Source: Luteolibacter arcticus
Lineage (GTDB): Bacteria; Verrucomicrobiota; Verrucomicrobiia; Verrucomicrobiales; Akkermansiaceae
Length of the DNA stretch: 64,000 nt
Assembly: GCF_025950235.1 (NCBI RefSeq)
Contig: NZ_JAPDDT010000011.1
Location: 1-64,000, forward strand
Reading direction: 5' to 3'
In this document: positions 1 through 8,349 of the stretch, one piece after another
Numbering within the stretch: position 1 is the stretch's first letter
Layout: the number at the start of each line of letters is the position of its first letter
The notes under the pieces: generated by a model
The model's input: the letters and a program-made list of their open reading frames with translations, nothing else
Databases searched by the model: none
Told to the model about the DNA's origin: nothing
Program-made: the position numbers and the translations under genes

Positions 1-75
1 AAACATCTCTTAGGAAAGTACCAGTGCAACCTGCATCATCCGCCCATCTCGATCTAACAGGTCCTTAAAGGCATT

Positions 76-142
76 GGGATTTATTCCGCCTCACCGGACC
101 GGCGAACCTACCATCCAAGCGGAATGAATTCCGCGGTCCCAG
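76..142. repeat. Intergenic inverted repeat, family A copy 1
   Basis: The arms read TTTATTCCGC and GCGGAATGAA around a GC-rich loop, with flanking GGGA/TCCC. The second copy at 9400-9476 has the same arms and a related loop in the opposite orientation. This is a mobile or REP-like non-coding element. No gene is seen in bases 1-234. Confidence 0.7.
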
Positions 143-234
143 CGAGGTGGCTGCTCGTGGGTTACACTCTTTGGCACTCGACACTTTCGAGGGGCGAGCT
201 AAGTAGCGGCTGCCCAACTCACAAGGAGGTAACC

Positions 235-473
235 ATGGCAAAGCACCAAGATCAGAACGGCTCCTTTTTTCGAGCCGACAAGTAAGAGGAAGAAGGGATT
301 CCCTTCTGAAACCCGCGTGAAGCGCGGAGAGCGGATCGTTCGCGGGGAGAAAGAACTCCACGAACGGCTGGGCAGGAACGATCCCTGCCCGTGTGGGTCA
401 CCACGCCGGTTTCAAGAACTGTTGCATGCGGACGGGCCGTTACGATGGCTCGCCGCGCGACGACTACTTTTAG
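235..473 (+). pseudogene. Small SEC-C motif (zinc-binding) protein, two frameshifts
   Basis: An ATG at 235 follows a near-perfect Shine-Dalgarno (AAGGAGGT) and encodes [16 protein letters not shown] before a TAA at 283. One base further on, the frame from 284 continues as a lysine-rich stretch and then [10 protein letters not shown], the start of a SEC-C zinc motif. A second one-base shift near 410 (TTT where TT would restore the frame) gives [13 protein letters not shown] and a stop at 471-473. Joined, the product is about 78 residues with the full C-P-C-G...C-C metal site, which is typical of small SEC-C proteins. SEC-C zinc ribbons occur at the end of SecA and in many small proteins of unclear role. 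Both breaks look like single-base insertions, so the gene is either recently inactivated or miscalled. A GTG-started fragment from 317 to 502 is the only long piece left in one frame. Confidence 0.72.
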
Positions 474-587
474 GGAGTGAGTCGTCGCCTGGTGCCGCAT
501 GAGAAAAGCGTGGCGGGCTTCCCTGCGGCTGCTTTCGAGCGCAGATGGCTCATGAGCGGAACGGCGAGCGTTTTGCCGGTGCGGGCT

Positions 588-620
588 GTTCCCAGCCGGA
601 ACGACGAAGTCGTCCCGTTA
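588..620. repeat. Hairpin repeat, family C copy 1
   Basis: Contains the hairpin core GGAACGAC-GAA-GTCGTCCC, preceded by CCCAGCC. The same core recurs at 3547-3583 and 45078-45111. All three copies lie just outside a terminator-like hairpin at the 3' end of a minus-strand gene. Confidence 0.6.
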
Positions 621-634
621 GGATAGATGAATGG

Positions 635-660
635 GCGCCGCGGGGTCTTCTCCGCGGCGC
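635..660 (-). terminator. GC-rich hairpin downstream of the 671-3442 gene
   Basis: The 9-bp perfect stem GCGCCGCGG / CCGCGGCGC lies 10 bases beyond the stop codon of the minus-strand glycosidase-like gene. There is no clear U-tract on the minus strand, so intrinsic termination is only likely, by analogy with the stronger copy at 3590-3623. Confidence 0.5.
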
Positions 661-670
661 TCAGGATTTC

Positions 671-3442
671 TCACTCGGTGAAGAGCAGAAAGGTGCGTCC
701 GCCGCCGGGGATCTTGACGGTGAGAACCGCTTCGTGGGCCGGGGTCAGGGAGACGGCTTGGGGTTCCGCTCCGTCGATCGAGATGCGGGCGCTTTTGCGC
801 AGGCCGGTGTAGTGGAGCGGCAGGCGGATCTCGCGGGTGATTTCCTCGTCCAGCGGATTGTAGAGGCAGGCGAGGCCCTTCTCCCTGCCGGTGGGATTGG
901 CGTGGAGGATGCCGTCCCAATCGCGGCCGTTCGGGCGGCGCAGGTGAATGATGTCGCCATTGTCGAGCACGTCGCGGTGTTGCTTGTAGAATGACACCCA
1001 CTTGGTCACGAGCGCCTTGGTCTCCGGCGAGTCGAAGAGGCGCGGGCCACGGTAGCAGGCCTGCACGCCGTAGCCTAACAGGTTCGCGAAACGTGCCTCG
1101 TAGTGAGGCAGGTGCTCCTTCAGCGGCTCGATGGTCGCGGCGGCACCACCACCGTGATACTGCGACAGCGGGACGAACATCCAGCCCATGCTCTGGGTGC
1201 GGGTCCAGGTGCCGTCATACATGTTCTGCCGCTCGATGATCTCCTGCTCGGCGCGGGGCAGGCTCCAGTTCGTCTCGCGGTAGCCCATGCCGCATTTGTT
1301 GGCGCCGGTGAGGAAATACCAGTCCGGCACATTGAGGAACACTCCCTCGGCGCGCAGCGCGCGATACTGATCGGTGATGGCGCGCCACATGACCCACTGG
1401 GAGTCCTCCTTGCCACGGTGGAAGGGATGGTTCGTGGCGCAGCAGATGTCGCCGGGATAGGAGCCGTCATTCTCGAAGATGCCGAGGCCGGAGCGGCGGC
1501 TGAAGTTGACGATCGTGTCCAGGTAGTCGCGGCCCCACTGGGTGCCGAGACAGGGCATCACGCCATAGCGGGCCGGGCTGCCGGTGGTATTGTCCTTGGG
1601 ATCGCCCGCGCCGCGTGAGGCGAGCAGCGAGTAGCCGCCGATCACCACGCCCTTGCTGCGGCCGTAGTCGGCGAGTTCCTTGTAGCGGTCCTGATACGCG
1701 GGGTCGCGGCTCTCGAAATTGAAGCCCGAGCCGAAGGACATGATGACCATTTCAAAGCCGACCTCGGCGGCTTGGTCGATTGCTTCGCGGATGGTCTTCG
1801 GGTCCGATTGGACCTTGTGGAACATCAGCGGATTCTCCTGCGTCCACGGTGCGATGACGCGATACATCTTGCGGCGGGCCAGCGAGCGGCGCTCGCGCTC
1901 GGTGGAATCCAATAGCAGCTCGAAGACCCGGAAGGTCTCGAAGGGCTTCGACTTCGAGACCTCCTGATCCGGGCCGAGCGGCGGCTGGCAGCGGAGCAGG
2001 CAAGGGGTCTGGCGTTCGTAGTGGACCTGCGTCGGGTAGTCCGGATCGGACACGATCTTCATGCAGGGATTCGCATACTCCGGGACCATGTCGCCGAAGG
2101 CCATGTCGGTCTCCACCCACAGATTGTATTTCTCGCTGACGGGTGCGTTGTTCACCGAGGACTCGACCTCGGCGAGCTTGAGCTCATCCGCCACGAAGGA
2201 GTTCAGGCGCACCGGCTTCTCACCGGCGTGGGTGACGGTGAGCCATTTCGAGAACAGCGGGATGCCATCGTAGAGTTCGTAGTGGACCGCCACCCGCGGC
2301 AGGTCGGCGCGTGGCTTGGCAGCTACCACCGGCTCTGCACCGCGCACGGCGATCTCTAACATGTGGCAGCGGGTCAGGTTGGCATTGATGTCCCCGCCGT
2401 CGTAGTCGCCGCCATTGCCTCCGCGGCCGACCTTGCCGATGCGCAGGGTGGCGGGGGTCTTGGCGAAGGGCAGCGTGGCGATCGTCTCGAAAGTTCCGGC
2501 GTCCTGCGCGGCCTCCATCACCACCGTGCCGTCGCGGAGGCTGGCGCGAAGGCTGACAGGCTTCGCGCGATCGAACTTCCCGCCCAAGCCCGCCAATGTC
2601 TCGAAGACTTGTTGGTTGGGGCGGATGATGAAGTGCACCGTCGTCCCGTCTGCGGCGCTCAAGGCGAGGCCCGGGCCCCAGGCGTTCGAGTGGGTGTCGT
2701 CGCCGGCGTCGAGCTTGAGTTCGACCGAGACCGCCTTTTCCGGCCACGGACGCTCGGCGAAGACCGAGGTGTCCGGCAGTGCCATGATTTCGCCGGACTT
2801 GCCTTCATTGGAGAACGAGGAGCGCGCGTGCGCCTTGCTGGCGGTGATGGTCCAGCCGGGCTTCGGCTGTGAGAAGGCATCGAATTTTTCCTCATACACC
2901 ACGGGACCGCCGAGGGTCTTCGCGGGCGCCGCCGGCGGGTCGTAGTGCATCACCACGTGCTTGCCAAGCGGCGGCCAGGGATGGTCCTTGGCCAGCCACT
3001 CGGGCCGCTTCTTCCATTCGAGGCGCTTGACCACCGGCAGCTCTTCCCAACCGGTGAACCGATACGCACCGGGAAGCGGGCGCAGGTCCTTGATCCAGTC
3101 TTCCTTGAGATAGTTCTGGATGCTCTGGCCGGTGAGGCCGCCAACCGGATAATCCACTCCATCGATGGTGACGCGAGCCTCGGGAGCGACGGCGCGCAGG
3201 AGGTGCTCGCCGCTTGTTAGATTCTGCAGGGTGACGGTGGCGGCATTCGGGGCGAGGCGTAGGACGCGCTTGGCCAGGCCATTCTCCAGCGTGAGTTCGC
3301 CGCGGGACTTGTCTTCGGTGATGTTCGCCTTGTAGGGCGATGGATCGACCATCCAATCGGCGACCGGCTCGGCAGCACGGACGGCTGCGATGAGCAGGAA
3401 GGCGAGGGAGCCAAGGGTGAAGGAAGCCGTGCGGGAGATCAT
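671..3442 (-). CDS. Secreted glycoside hydrolase-like protein (clan GH-D / alpha-galactosidase-like)
   Basis: A 923-residue exported protein. I start it at the second in-frame ATG (3442) because a clean signal peptide begins there (MISRTASFTLGSLAFLLIAA, then VRAAEP); an upstream ATG at 3496 would add 18 polar residues. An N-terminal beta-sandwich region (about 30-180) has NGLAKRVLRLAPNA, which resembles the N-domain of alpha-galactosidase-like enzymes. About 185-370 looks like an inserted jelly-roll (LamG/DUF1080-like) region. About 520-850 looks like a TIM barrel with acidic motifs (IFENDGSYPGD, NVPDWYF). A C-terminal beta domain follows. By family resemblance it would release sugars from plant or algal polysaccharide in the periplasm or outside the cell. 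I cannot assign the substrate. It may be co-functional with the porin and pectin genes on the same strand. A hairpin follows the stop. Confidence 0.72.
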   Translation of the reverse strand: MISRTASFTLGSLAFLLIAAVRAAEPVADWMVDPSPYKANITEDKSRGELTLENGLAKRVLRLAPNAATVTLQNLTSGEHLLRAVAPEARVTIDGVDYPVGGLTGQSIQNYLKEDWIKDLRPLPGAYRFTGWEELPVVKRLEWKKRPEWLAKDHPWPPLGKHVVMHYDPPAAPAKTLGGPVVYEEKFDAFSQPKPGWTITASKAHARSSFSNEGKSGEIMALPDTSVFAERPWPEKAVSVELKLDAGDDTHSNAWGPGLALSAADGTTVHFIIRPNQQVFETLAGLGGKFDRAKPVSLRASLRDGTVVMEAAQDAGTFETIATLPFAKTPATLRIGKVGRGGNGGDYDGGDINANLTRCHMLEIAVRGAEPVVAAKPRADLPRVAVHYELYDGIPLFSKWLTVTHAGEKPVRLNSFVADELKLAEVESSVNNAPVSEKYNLWVETDMAFGDMVPEYANPCMKIVSDPDYPTQVHYERQTPCLLRCQPPLGPDQEVSKSKPFETFRVFELLLDSTERERRSLARRKMYRVIAPWTQENPLMFHKVQSDPKTIREAIDQAAEVGFEMVIMSFGSGFNFESRDPAYQDRYKELADYGRSKGVVIGGYSLLASRGAGDPKDNTTGSPARYGVMPCLGTQWGRDYLDTIVNFSRRSGLGIFENDGSYPGDICCATNHPFHRGKEDSQWVMWRAITDQYRALRAEGVFLNVPDWYFLTGANKCGMGYRETNWSLPRAEQEIIERQNMYDGTWTRTQSMGWMFVPLSQYHGGGAAATIEPLKEHLPHYEARFANLLGYGVQACYRGPRLFDSPETKALVTKWVSFYKQHRDVLDNGDIIHLRRPNGRDWDGILHANPTGREKGLACLYNPLDEEITREIRLPLHYTGLRKSARISIDGAEPQAVSLTPAHEAVLTVKIPGGGRTFLLFTE

Positions 3443-3546
3443 CGGTTTGGGATCGGTGAGTGGACCAAAACGGTGACTTGCGGCACTTTTATTCATGAAA
3501 GCGGGTGAAACATGCAGGATATTCTTGTCCTGCTCGTCGTGTGGAC

Positions 3547-3583
3547 CGTTCCCCGCCGGAACGACGAAGTCGTTCCGCTACGA
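3547..3583. repeat. Hairpin repeat, family C copy 2
   Basis: CCGTTCC-CCGCC followed by the perfect hairpin GGAACGAC-GAA-GTCGTTCC and CGCTACGA. It matches the copies at 588-620 and 45078-45111 and directly abuts the terminator at 3590. A short related hairpin (CAGGA..TCCTG, near 3515-3532) lies just upstream. Confidence 0.65.
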
Positions 3584-3589
3584 GAAATG

Positions 3590-3623
3590 AAAAAGCGCCG
3601 CGGGTTTGTTTCCCCGCGGCGCT
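3590..3623 (-). terminator. Intrinsic terminator of the porin gene
   Basis: The 11-bp stem AGCGCCGCGGG / CCCGCGGCGCT has an 8-base loop. Read on the minus strand, a five-base U-tract follows. It lies 52 bases past the stop codon of the porin gene at 3676. Confidence 0.75.
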
Positions 3624-3675
3624 CCGGTTTTCCCTCGTGCCGTTGCCGGCATCTCGTTTCCGAGGTTTCTCCTCC

Positions 3676-4893
3676 TCAGAAGGTGTAGTTCAGCTCGACG
3701 CTGACGCGGGTGGTGGACTTGTAGAGCGCGTCGCTGGTGTCGAAGTAGCCGAGCTTGCCGATGGCGGTGAAGTGGTCGTCGAATTTCTTCGCGAGCACGG
3801 AGTCGACGCCGAAGCCAAGGTCATTGCTGATGGCATTGTCGCCGAAGAGGTGGACCGCATTGGTCCACTTGATGCCGCAGAAGATGGGCACCATGTAGCT
3901 GACGTAGGTGTCGGTGAGACCGCCGTGGGTACCATTGATGCGGCGGGCATCGGTGGCATCGGCATAGCCATTGAAGACATGCACGGTGCAGAGCGGCGTC
4001 TGCACACCGGCATCGAGATGCTCGACGCCGACCACGAGGCTTTGGGTACCGAAGGCCTTGGTCACATTGAAGTGAGCGTAGAGGCCTTCCTCGTTGTTGA
4101 GCGGGCCGGCTTCGTCCTGATAGGCGAGCTCGCCGTAGAGGGTGAGGCCTGCGACGGTGCCCTTGCCACTGACGCCGTAGGTCTGGTTGTCCCAGCCGAC
4201 GGTGACGCCGTCATCGAAGCTCATGTCATAGATGTAGCCGCCGAGCGTAACGCCCTTGATGCCGGTGTAGGAGGCGTTGAAGAGGTGGATCTCGCCGGGG
4301 GCATTCTCGAAGATGCCGGTGGCGTCCTCGCCGAAGACGCGGTTTACCTGATCGACGTAAGAGTAGTTGAGGGTGAGCCCGGGGATGGAGGTGTTAGAGA
4401 GCGAGACCGCGTCGTAGGTCTGCTCGTTCTGACGCCAGCCAACATTGCCGATGAAGGCGGCATTGTCATAGATGATGCGCTGGCGGCCGATCTTCACGGT
4501 GGTGTCGAAGCCGGTGTATTGAAGGTAGGCTTGATTGAGTTCGGCGTTCTCCGGGTCGTTGATGAAGGAGTTCCTCACGTCGTTGGGATCCACGCCGGGA
4601 GCGCCGCCGTAGTAGTCATCGACGATGGCCTGGGTGAACTCGCCTTCCGCGAGGAGGGAGAAGCCGTGCCAGGCCTTCGTCTTGAAGCCGAGGCGCTCGC
4701 GGATGGTGAGGGCGTGGGATGGGTCGAGGCCATCGACATCGGCGAACTCGTAGCGCAGGCGGATATCGACGAGCGGGGTGATCCACGGCGCTTCCGTGGC
4801 CGCGGCGATTTCCGGTGAGGGTGCCGGAGTGCCGGCTTCGGCGATGACGGTGGTGGCGGCGAGGGCCAGCAAGGAGGTGAGGTGGTGTTTCAT
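3676..4893 (-). CDS. Outer-membrane porin (alginate-export-like beta-barrel)
   Basis: 405 residues with a signal peptide (MKHHLTSLLALAATTVIAEA). The rest is alternating beta-strand sequence that ends in a C-terminal aromatic strand, ...VSVELNYTF, as outer-membrane barrels do for BAM recognition. Motifs such as IRLRYEFADVDG, TIRERLGFKTK, AYLQYTGFDTTVKIGRQRI and WRQNEQTYDAV match the alginate-export / carbohydrate-porin type, in which strands are joined by acidic turns. The likely role is diffusion of small sugars or anions across the outer membrane. It sits between a glycosidase-like gene and a secreted peptidase on the same strand, which fits nutrient uptake, but spacing is wide and the genes may be separate units. 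It ends in its own terminator. The substrate is not readable from sequence. Confidence 0.82.
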   Translation of the reverse strand: MKHHLTSLLALAATTVIAEAGTPAPSPEIAAATEAPWITPLVDIRLRYEFADVDGLDPSHALTIRERLGFKTKAWHGFSLLAEGEFTQAIVDDYYGGAPGVDPNDVRNSFINDPENAELNQAYLQYTGFDTTVKIGRQRIIYDNAAFIGNVGWRQNEQTYDAVSLSNTSIPGLTLNYSYVDQVNRVFGEDATGIFENAPGEIHLFNASYTGIKGVTLGGYIYDMSFDDGVTVGWDNQTYGVSGKGTVAGLTLYGELAYQDEAGPLNNEEGLYAHFNVTKAFGTQSLVVGVEHLDAGVQTPLCTVHVFNGYADATDARRINGTHGGLTDTYVSYMVPIFCGIKWTNAVHLFGDNAISNDLGFGVDSVLAKKFDDHFTAIGKLGYFDTSDALYKSTTRVSVELNYTF

Positions 4894-5065
4894 CGTTCGT
4901 TAGGCGGGCTCTAGGAAAGCCGTAGGTCTGCCAAGGCCTGTCCCCCGGCGACGATCAGGTGTGCTAAATGCGAGGCTTGGGGATGAATGAGGCTCATTTT
5001 CGGCAAGAAGAAGCGGTATTCATCAATGTAGGTCGAATGGATGAGCGGGGCGCACGGATCCCGAC

Positions 5066-5386
5066 GCAAGACTTGAAGACCCAAGACCCAAGACGCAAGA
5101 CTGGAGGTTCTTGGGCAACGCGTGAGATGGATGCGCGCTTTTCCAGTGGCTTCGAGCCGGGTCTCCGCAGAGGCGCAGAGGAGAGGCAGGAGATCACAGA
5201 GAAAGGCAAAAGAAGAAAGCCATGGATGAATGCCATTGGATCTCTCCTCTGTGACCTCGTGCTTTTTCTCTGTTTTTTCTGTGTAAGTCCGGCCGGAATG
5301 AGACGACACGGCTCGGTTAAACCTAACAGCTACCCTGCACCGAAGGCCTCCAGTCTTCCGTCTGATGTCTGGACGTCTTCTGTCTC
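5066..5386. repeat. Nested inverted period-7 repeat region
   Basis: There is no gene between 4894 and 5386. The outer left arm (5066-5108) is a tract of degenerate 7-mers of the CAAGAC[CT]/CCAAGAC type ending ACTGGAGG. Its inverted partner (5345-5386) ends directly at the stop codon of the next minus-strand gene. Inside lies a second pair of period-7 arms, a CAGAGG/CACAGAG-type tract at 5162-5219 and its complement (CTCTGTGA.. TTTTCTCTG) at 5241-5286, around a short centre with ATGGATGAATGCCAT. The whole block could fold as two stacked hairpins. Similar tracts occur at 29566-29600, 36182-36276, 36666-36710 and 43744-43850. Confidence 0.6.
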
Positions 5387-6892
5387 TTAGCCGCCCGTGA
5401 TGAAGTCCACGAGGTCCTTGCGGCCTTTCGCGAGGTCGGGCGGATTGAGGTAGAACATGTGGCCCGCTTCGTACTGGGTGAAGCTGATGTTCTTCTTCGC
5501 CGAATCCGGCAGCTCCAGGAGATGGGAGAGCGAGTAGAGGATGCCATCCGGCGGGGTGGCGAGGTCGGCCATGCCACCCATGACGAGGATGCGGAGGTGC
5601 GGATTGTCCCGCATGGCGGTGGCGAGACGGCTGCTCATGTTCACGGTGCCGTTGCCATTGCCCATCTTCCACGGCTGGACCTTTCCGGTGAGGATCTCGT
5701 AGGGCGAGTCCTCTTTCCACCCAAGGTCACTGCCGAGGTAGGAGAGCATGGTGGTGGAGTAGGCGCCGAGCGCGAGCGAGAAGGAGGGGTCGTATTCCGG
5801 GTAATCGGACGAGGCGTCGGTGGTCGGCCATGCGACGCGGGCGTCGAAGCGGCCGATGACCTTGCCTTCCTTGCGCAGGAGTTCGCCGCGGAAGCGGGTG
5901 GGATCGACGCGCAGGTTTGCCTGAATGAAGAGTTCCGTGGGTAGCGAGGTGAGGGCGGAGAGTTTCTCGGCGACAGCCTGGCGCTTCGTAGGATCGAGCG
6001 TGTTGCCGGCGAGCATGGCCAGGGCGTAGTCGCCGCTGGCGAATTCGCGGGCCTCTTTCACGAGGGCATCGCGATCGCCCTTCAGCTTGCCGTGGAAGTG
6101 GGCGACCGAGGTGTAGAGCGGCAGGAAGACCTGATAGGAAAGGTCATCGCCCTGCGACGAGGACAGCGTGCGGAAGTCGAGCAGCGAGGAGAGCAGCACC
6201 ACGCCATTGAGCGACATGCCGTAGCGCGACTGGAGCTGCGAGGAGAGACCCGCGACGCGGATGCCGCCGTAGGATTCGCCGAGCAGATACTTCGGCGAGG
6301 ACCAGCGCTGGTGCTCGGTGACCCAGCGGCGGATGAAGTCGCTGAGTGACTCGACATCGCCCTCGACGCCGTGGAATTCCTCCGGCTTGCCGTCCTTCTC
6401 GACGCGGCTGTAGCCGGTGGTGACGGGGTCGACGAAGACGAGGTCGGCGACATCGAGGATGGAGAATTCATTCGGGACGAGGCGCGCCGGCGGGACCGGG
6501 GCCTGGGTGCCATCGCCCGGGAGCTCGACGCGCTTCGGGCCCAGCGTGCCGAGGTGCAGCCAGACTGCGGACGAGCCGGGGCCGCCATTAAAGGCGAACA
6601 GGACGGGGCGCTTCGAAAGATCGCCGGCGTCCTTCTTCAAGTAGCTGACGTGGAAGACGGAGGCTCGCGGGGAGCCGTCTTCCTTCTTCAGCACCAGCTT
6701 CGCGGTGGTGACCTGGTAGTCGATCTTCTTGCCGCCGATGGTCACGGAGCCGTCCTTGGTGACGGGCTCGGCGGGCTTCTTGTCCTCCTTCGCGGCGTCC
6801 GGCTTGGAATCGGGCGGCGGGGCGGGCGTGGGCTTTTCCTGGGCGGTGGCGAGGACCGTGGAAAGGGCGAGGAGCAGCAGGGACGGGCGCAT
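5387..6892 (-). CDS. S10 family serine carboxypeptidase-like peptidase, secreted
   Basis: 501 residues. I use the ATG at 6892 because it begins a signal peptide (MRPSLLLLALSTVLATAQ); an upstream ATG at 6961 adds 23 proline-rich residues. After a Pro/Lys-rich linker, family S10 hallmarks appear in order: NGGPGSS (102-108, oxyanion region), GESYGG with the nucleophile Ser207, MGGMADLATPP carrying the likely catalytic Asp, and EAGHMFYL with the catalytic His close to the C-terminus. S10 enzymes trim C-terminal residues from peptides, mostly at acidic pH, and bacterial versions are periplasmic or secreted. The length fits the family. The 3' end abuts an arm of the period-7 repeat, with no separate terminator seen. 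Confidence 0.9.
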   Translation of the reverse strand: MRPSLLLLALSTVLATAQEKPTPAPPPDSKPDAAKEDKKPAEPVTKDGSVTIGGKKIDYQVTTAKLVLKKEDGSPRASVFHVSYLKKDAGDLSKRPVLFAFNGGPGSSAVWLHLGTLGPKRVELPGDGTQAPVPPARLVPNEFSILDVADLVFVDPVTTGYSRVEKDGKPEEFHGVEGDVESLSDFIRRWVTEHQRWSSPKYLLGESYGGIRVAGLSSQLQSRYGMSLNGVVLLSSLLDFRTLSSSQGDDLSYQVFLPLYTSVAHFHGKLKGDRDALVKEAREFASGDYALAMLAGNTLDPTKRQAVAEKLSALTSLPTELFIQANLRVDPTRFRGELLRKEGKVIGRFDARVAWPTTDASSDYPEYDPSFSLALGAYSTTMLSYLGSDLGWKEDSPYEILTGKVQPWKMGNGNGTVNMSSRLATAMRDNPHLRILVMGGMADLATPPDGILYSLSHLLELPDSAKKNISFTQYEAGHMFYLNPPDLAKGRKDLVDFITGG

Positions 6893-7029
6893 ACGGGACG
6901 GGAAGCTAGGGGATTCGGGTGGCTTGTCGATGGGAGAAGCGACAGGGGGACGGGGGTTCATTCATCTTTCTATCAGTGAGCGGAGGGGCGGGGAGCGGGC
7001 AAAGGAGAGGCGGGCCAGAGGCCCCTCGG

Positions 7030-7392
7030 TCACCGGAGAGCGTGGCTGGCTCCGAGGAGTTCCTTGGTGCCGGGCAGATGGGACAGGCCCCAGCGGGCGA
7101 GGGGGATGAGGACGTCGCGCAGGGACTTGCCGGTGGGGGTGAGCTGGTAGCGGAAGCGCCGCCGGTCCTGCTCGTCCGCCGTTTTGGTGAGGAGGCCCTG
7201 TTCCTGGAGGAGCTTCAGGCGGTCGGCGAGGATGTTGGTGGCGATGCCCTCGGGCGAGGCGAGGAATTCATCGTAGCGCTGCTTGCCGAGCATGAGGTCG
7301 CGCACGACCAGCATGGTCCAGCGGTCGCCGATGAGGTCGAGCGCGCAGGCGACCGGACAGGGTGAGCGGCGGGGAAGTCGTTTGGCGGGCAC
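7030..7392 (-). CDS. HxlR-family winged-helix transcriptional regulator
   Basis: I choose the GTG at 7392, giving 120 residues that begin MPAKRLPRRSPCPVACALDL, as HxlR proteins normally do. Longer starts (ATG at 7431 or 7476) would place the operator-like palindromes inside the coding region and overlap the divergent gene. The family core is plain: CPVACALDLIGDRWTMLVVRDL, then SPEGIATNILADRLKLL (recognition helix), then a GLL..RRFRYQLTPTGKSL wing. HxlR proteins bind DNA as dimers and often regulate the neighbouring gene in response to reactive electrophiles or aromatics. Here the target is likely itself and the divergent DinB-like gene, through two 15-bp sites in the shared promoter. Confidence 0.9.
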   Translation of the reverse strand: MPAKRLPRRSPCPVACALDLIGDRWTMLVVRDLMLGKQRYDEFLASPEGIATNILADRLKLLQEQGLLTKTADEQDRRRFRYQLTPTGKSLRDVLIPLARWGLSHLPGTKELLGASHALR

Positions 7393-7404
7393 GGCGGAAA
7401 TTAG

Positions 7405-7459
7405 CTTGCAAAACGCAAGTGGTGCAAGCATGGGTGTTGTGTCGCTTGCGTTTTGAAAG
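7405..7459. promoter_or_regulatory. Two operator-like palindromes between hxlR and the DinB-like gene
   Basis: CTTGCAAAACGCAAG (7405-7419) and CTTGCGTTTTGAAAG (7445-7459) are inverted copies of one another matching at 14 of 15 positions, with centres 40 bp apart (about four helical turns). They lie in the divergent promoter of the HxlR-type regulator, so they are good candidates for its binding sites. Confidence 0.65.
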
Positions 7460-7474
7460 TGACATATCCCGGCC

Positions 7475-8062
7475 ATGAATGAGTCCTCCGCCGCTCCCTC
7501 ATCACTCGCACCACCCGGTGCAGGCCTGCCGCGGCTGGAGGAATTTTTCCTTCGGTCCGGCCTGAAGATCTACTCGCGGCTCGCGGGGCGCGAGCGGGTG
7601 CTGGGGCTTTTCCTAAGGGATGCGGAGCGCGTGCTCTCGCTCGCCACGCCGCTCGATGAGGCGACGGGCCGGAAGGCGGTGCTCGTTCCGCGGGTGCGCG
7701 GGATGGAGGATAGCAGCCGCTGTTGGTCGCCCTACATGATCGTCCAGCATCTCGTGATCGTGGACAAGGCGATCCTTGGGATGATCCTGCTGCTAGCCGG
7801 TGGCAAGACGACGAACCGCGAGGTGCGCGTGGCGGACGTGAAGCCGTCGCCCGAGGCTGGGCCGGAGGTGATGGAGGAGTTTCGTGCGGTGCTGGCGCGC
7901 TGGCAGGAGACCTTGGCGGGGATCAAGGATCTGCGCGGGGGATCACGACATGCGCATCCTTGGTTCGGGCCACTGGATGCGCATGAATGGATGAGTCTGG
8001 CGGCGTTGCATCATGGGATTCACCTGAGGCAAATGGAGAGGGTGGTGAACTCGCTGCGGTGA
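7475..8062 (+). CDS. DinB-superfamily protein (DUF1569-like)
   Basis: 195 residues, cytosolic. The sequence is a DinB-like four-helix bundle: WSPYMIVQHLVIVDKAI carries the first metal-ligand histidine, and LHHGIHLRQMERV near the C-terminus carries the HxxxH pair (HHGIH). DinB/YfiT-type proteins bind a divalent metal; several are thiol-dependent transferases (bacillithiol, mycothiol) acting in detoxification, others have no known activity. It is transcribed away from an HxlR regulator across a short promoter with two operator-like sites, so it is probably induced by whatever ligand or stress that regulator senses. The substrate is unknown. Confidence 0.78.
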   Translation: MNESSAAPSSLAPPGAGLPRLEEFFLRSGLKIYSRLAGRERVLGLFLRDAERVLSLATPLDEATGRKAVLVPRVRGMEDSSRCWSPYMIVQHLVIVDKAILGMILLLAGGKTTNREVRVADVKPSPEAGPEVMEEFRAVLARWQETLAGIKDLRGGSRHAHPWFGPLDAHEWMSLAALHHGIHLRQMERVVNSLR

Positions 8063-8349
8063 CGCAATCGCCCGATGAAGCCGCAGGCCCTTGGACTGCT
8101 GCGGTCATCCGTAGCTTTTGAGTGACGGGTGTGGATGGCATTTCATTCGGATGGAAGCGAACTTGCGGTATCGCCATAGGCTACGCGAGAAGGGGGCAGT
8201 TCACAGCGGCGGAAGCGAACTCCCCGGATCGCTTCGTGGCGCGGGAGAGGAGGGCTCTTTCGTTCATTCGGAAAGCTGCGAACAATCGCAGCAGTCCGAG
8301 GGCGGCTTTGCCGCGGTCATGAGGCGGACCCATATGGTGTGAGGACTAC

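Noticed and set aside
3505-4818. 437-residue plus-strand frame over the porin
   Set aside because: The porin on the other strand has signal peptide and a barrel C-terminus; this frame is a Val/Glu/Gly-rich shadow crossing a terminator.
8063-8349. Small open frames near 8118-8342
   Set aside because: No ribosome site or protein-like pattern; the sequence looks like degraded repeat DNA with GGCGGCTTTGCCGC-type arms.
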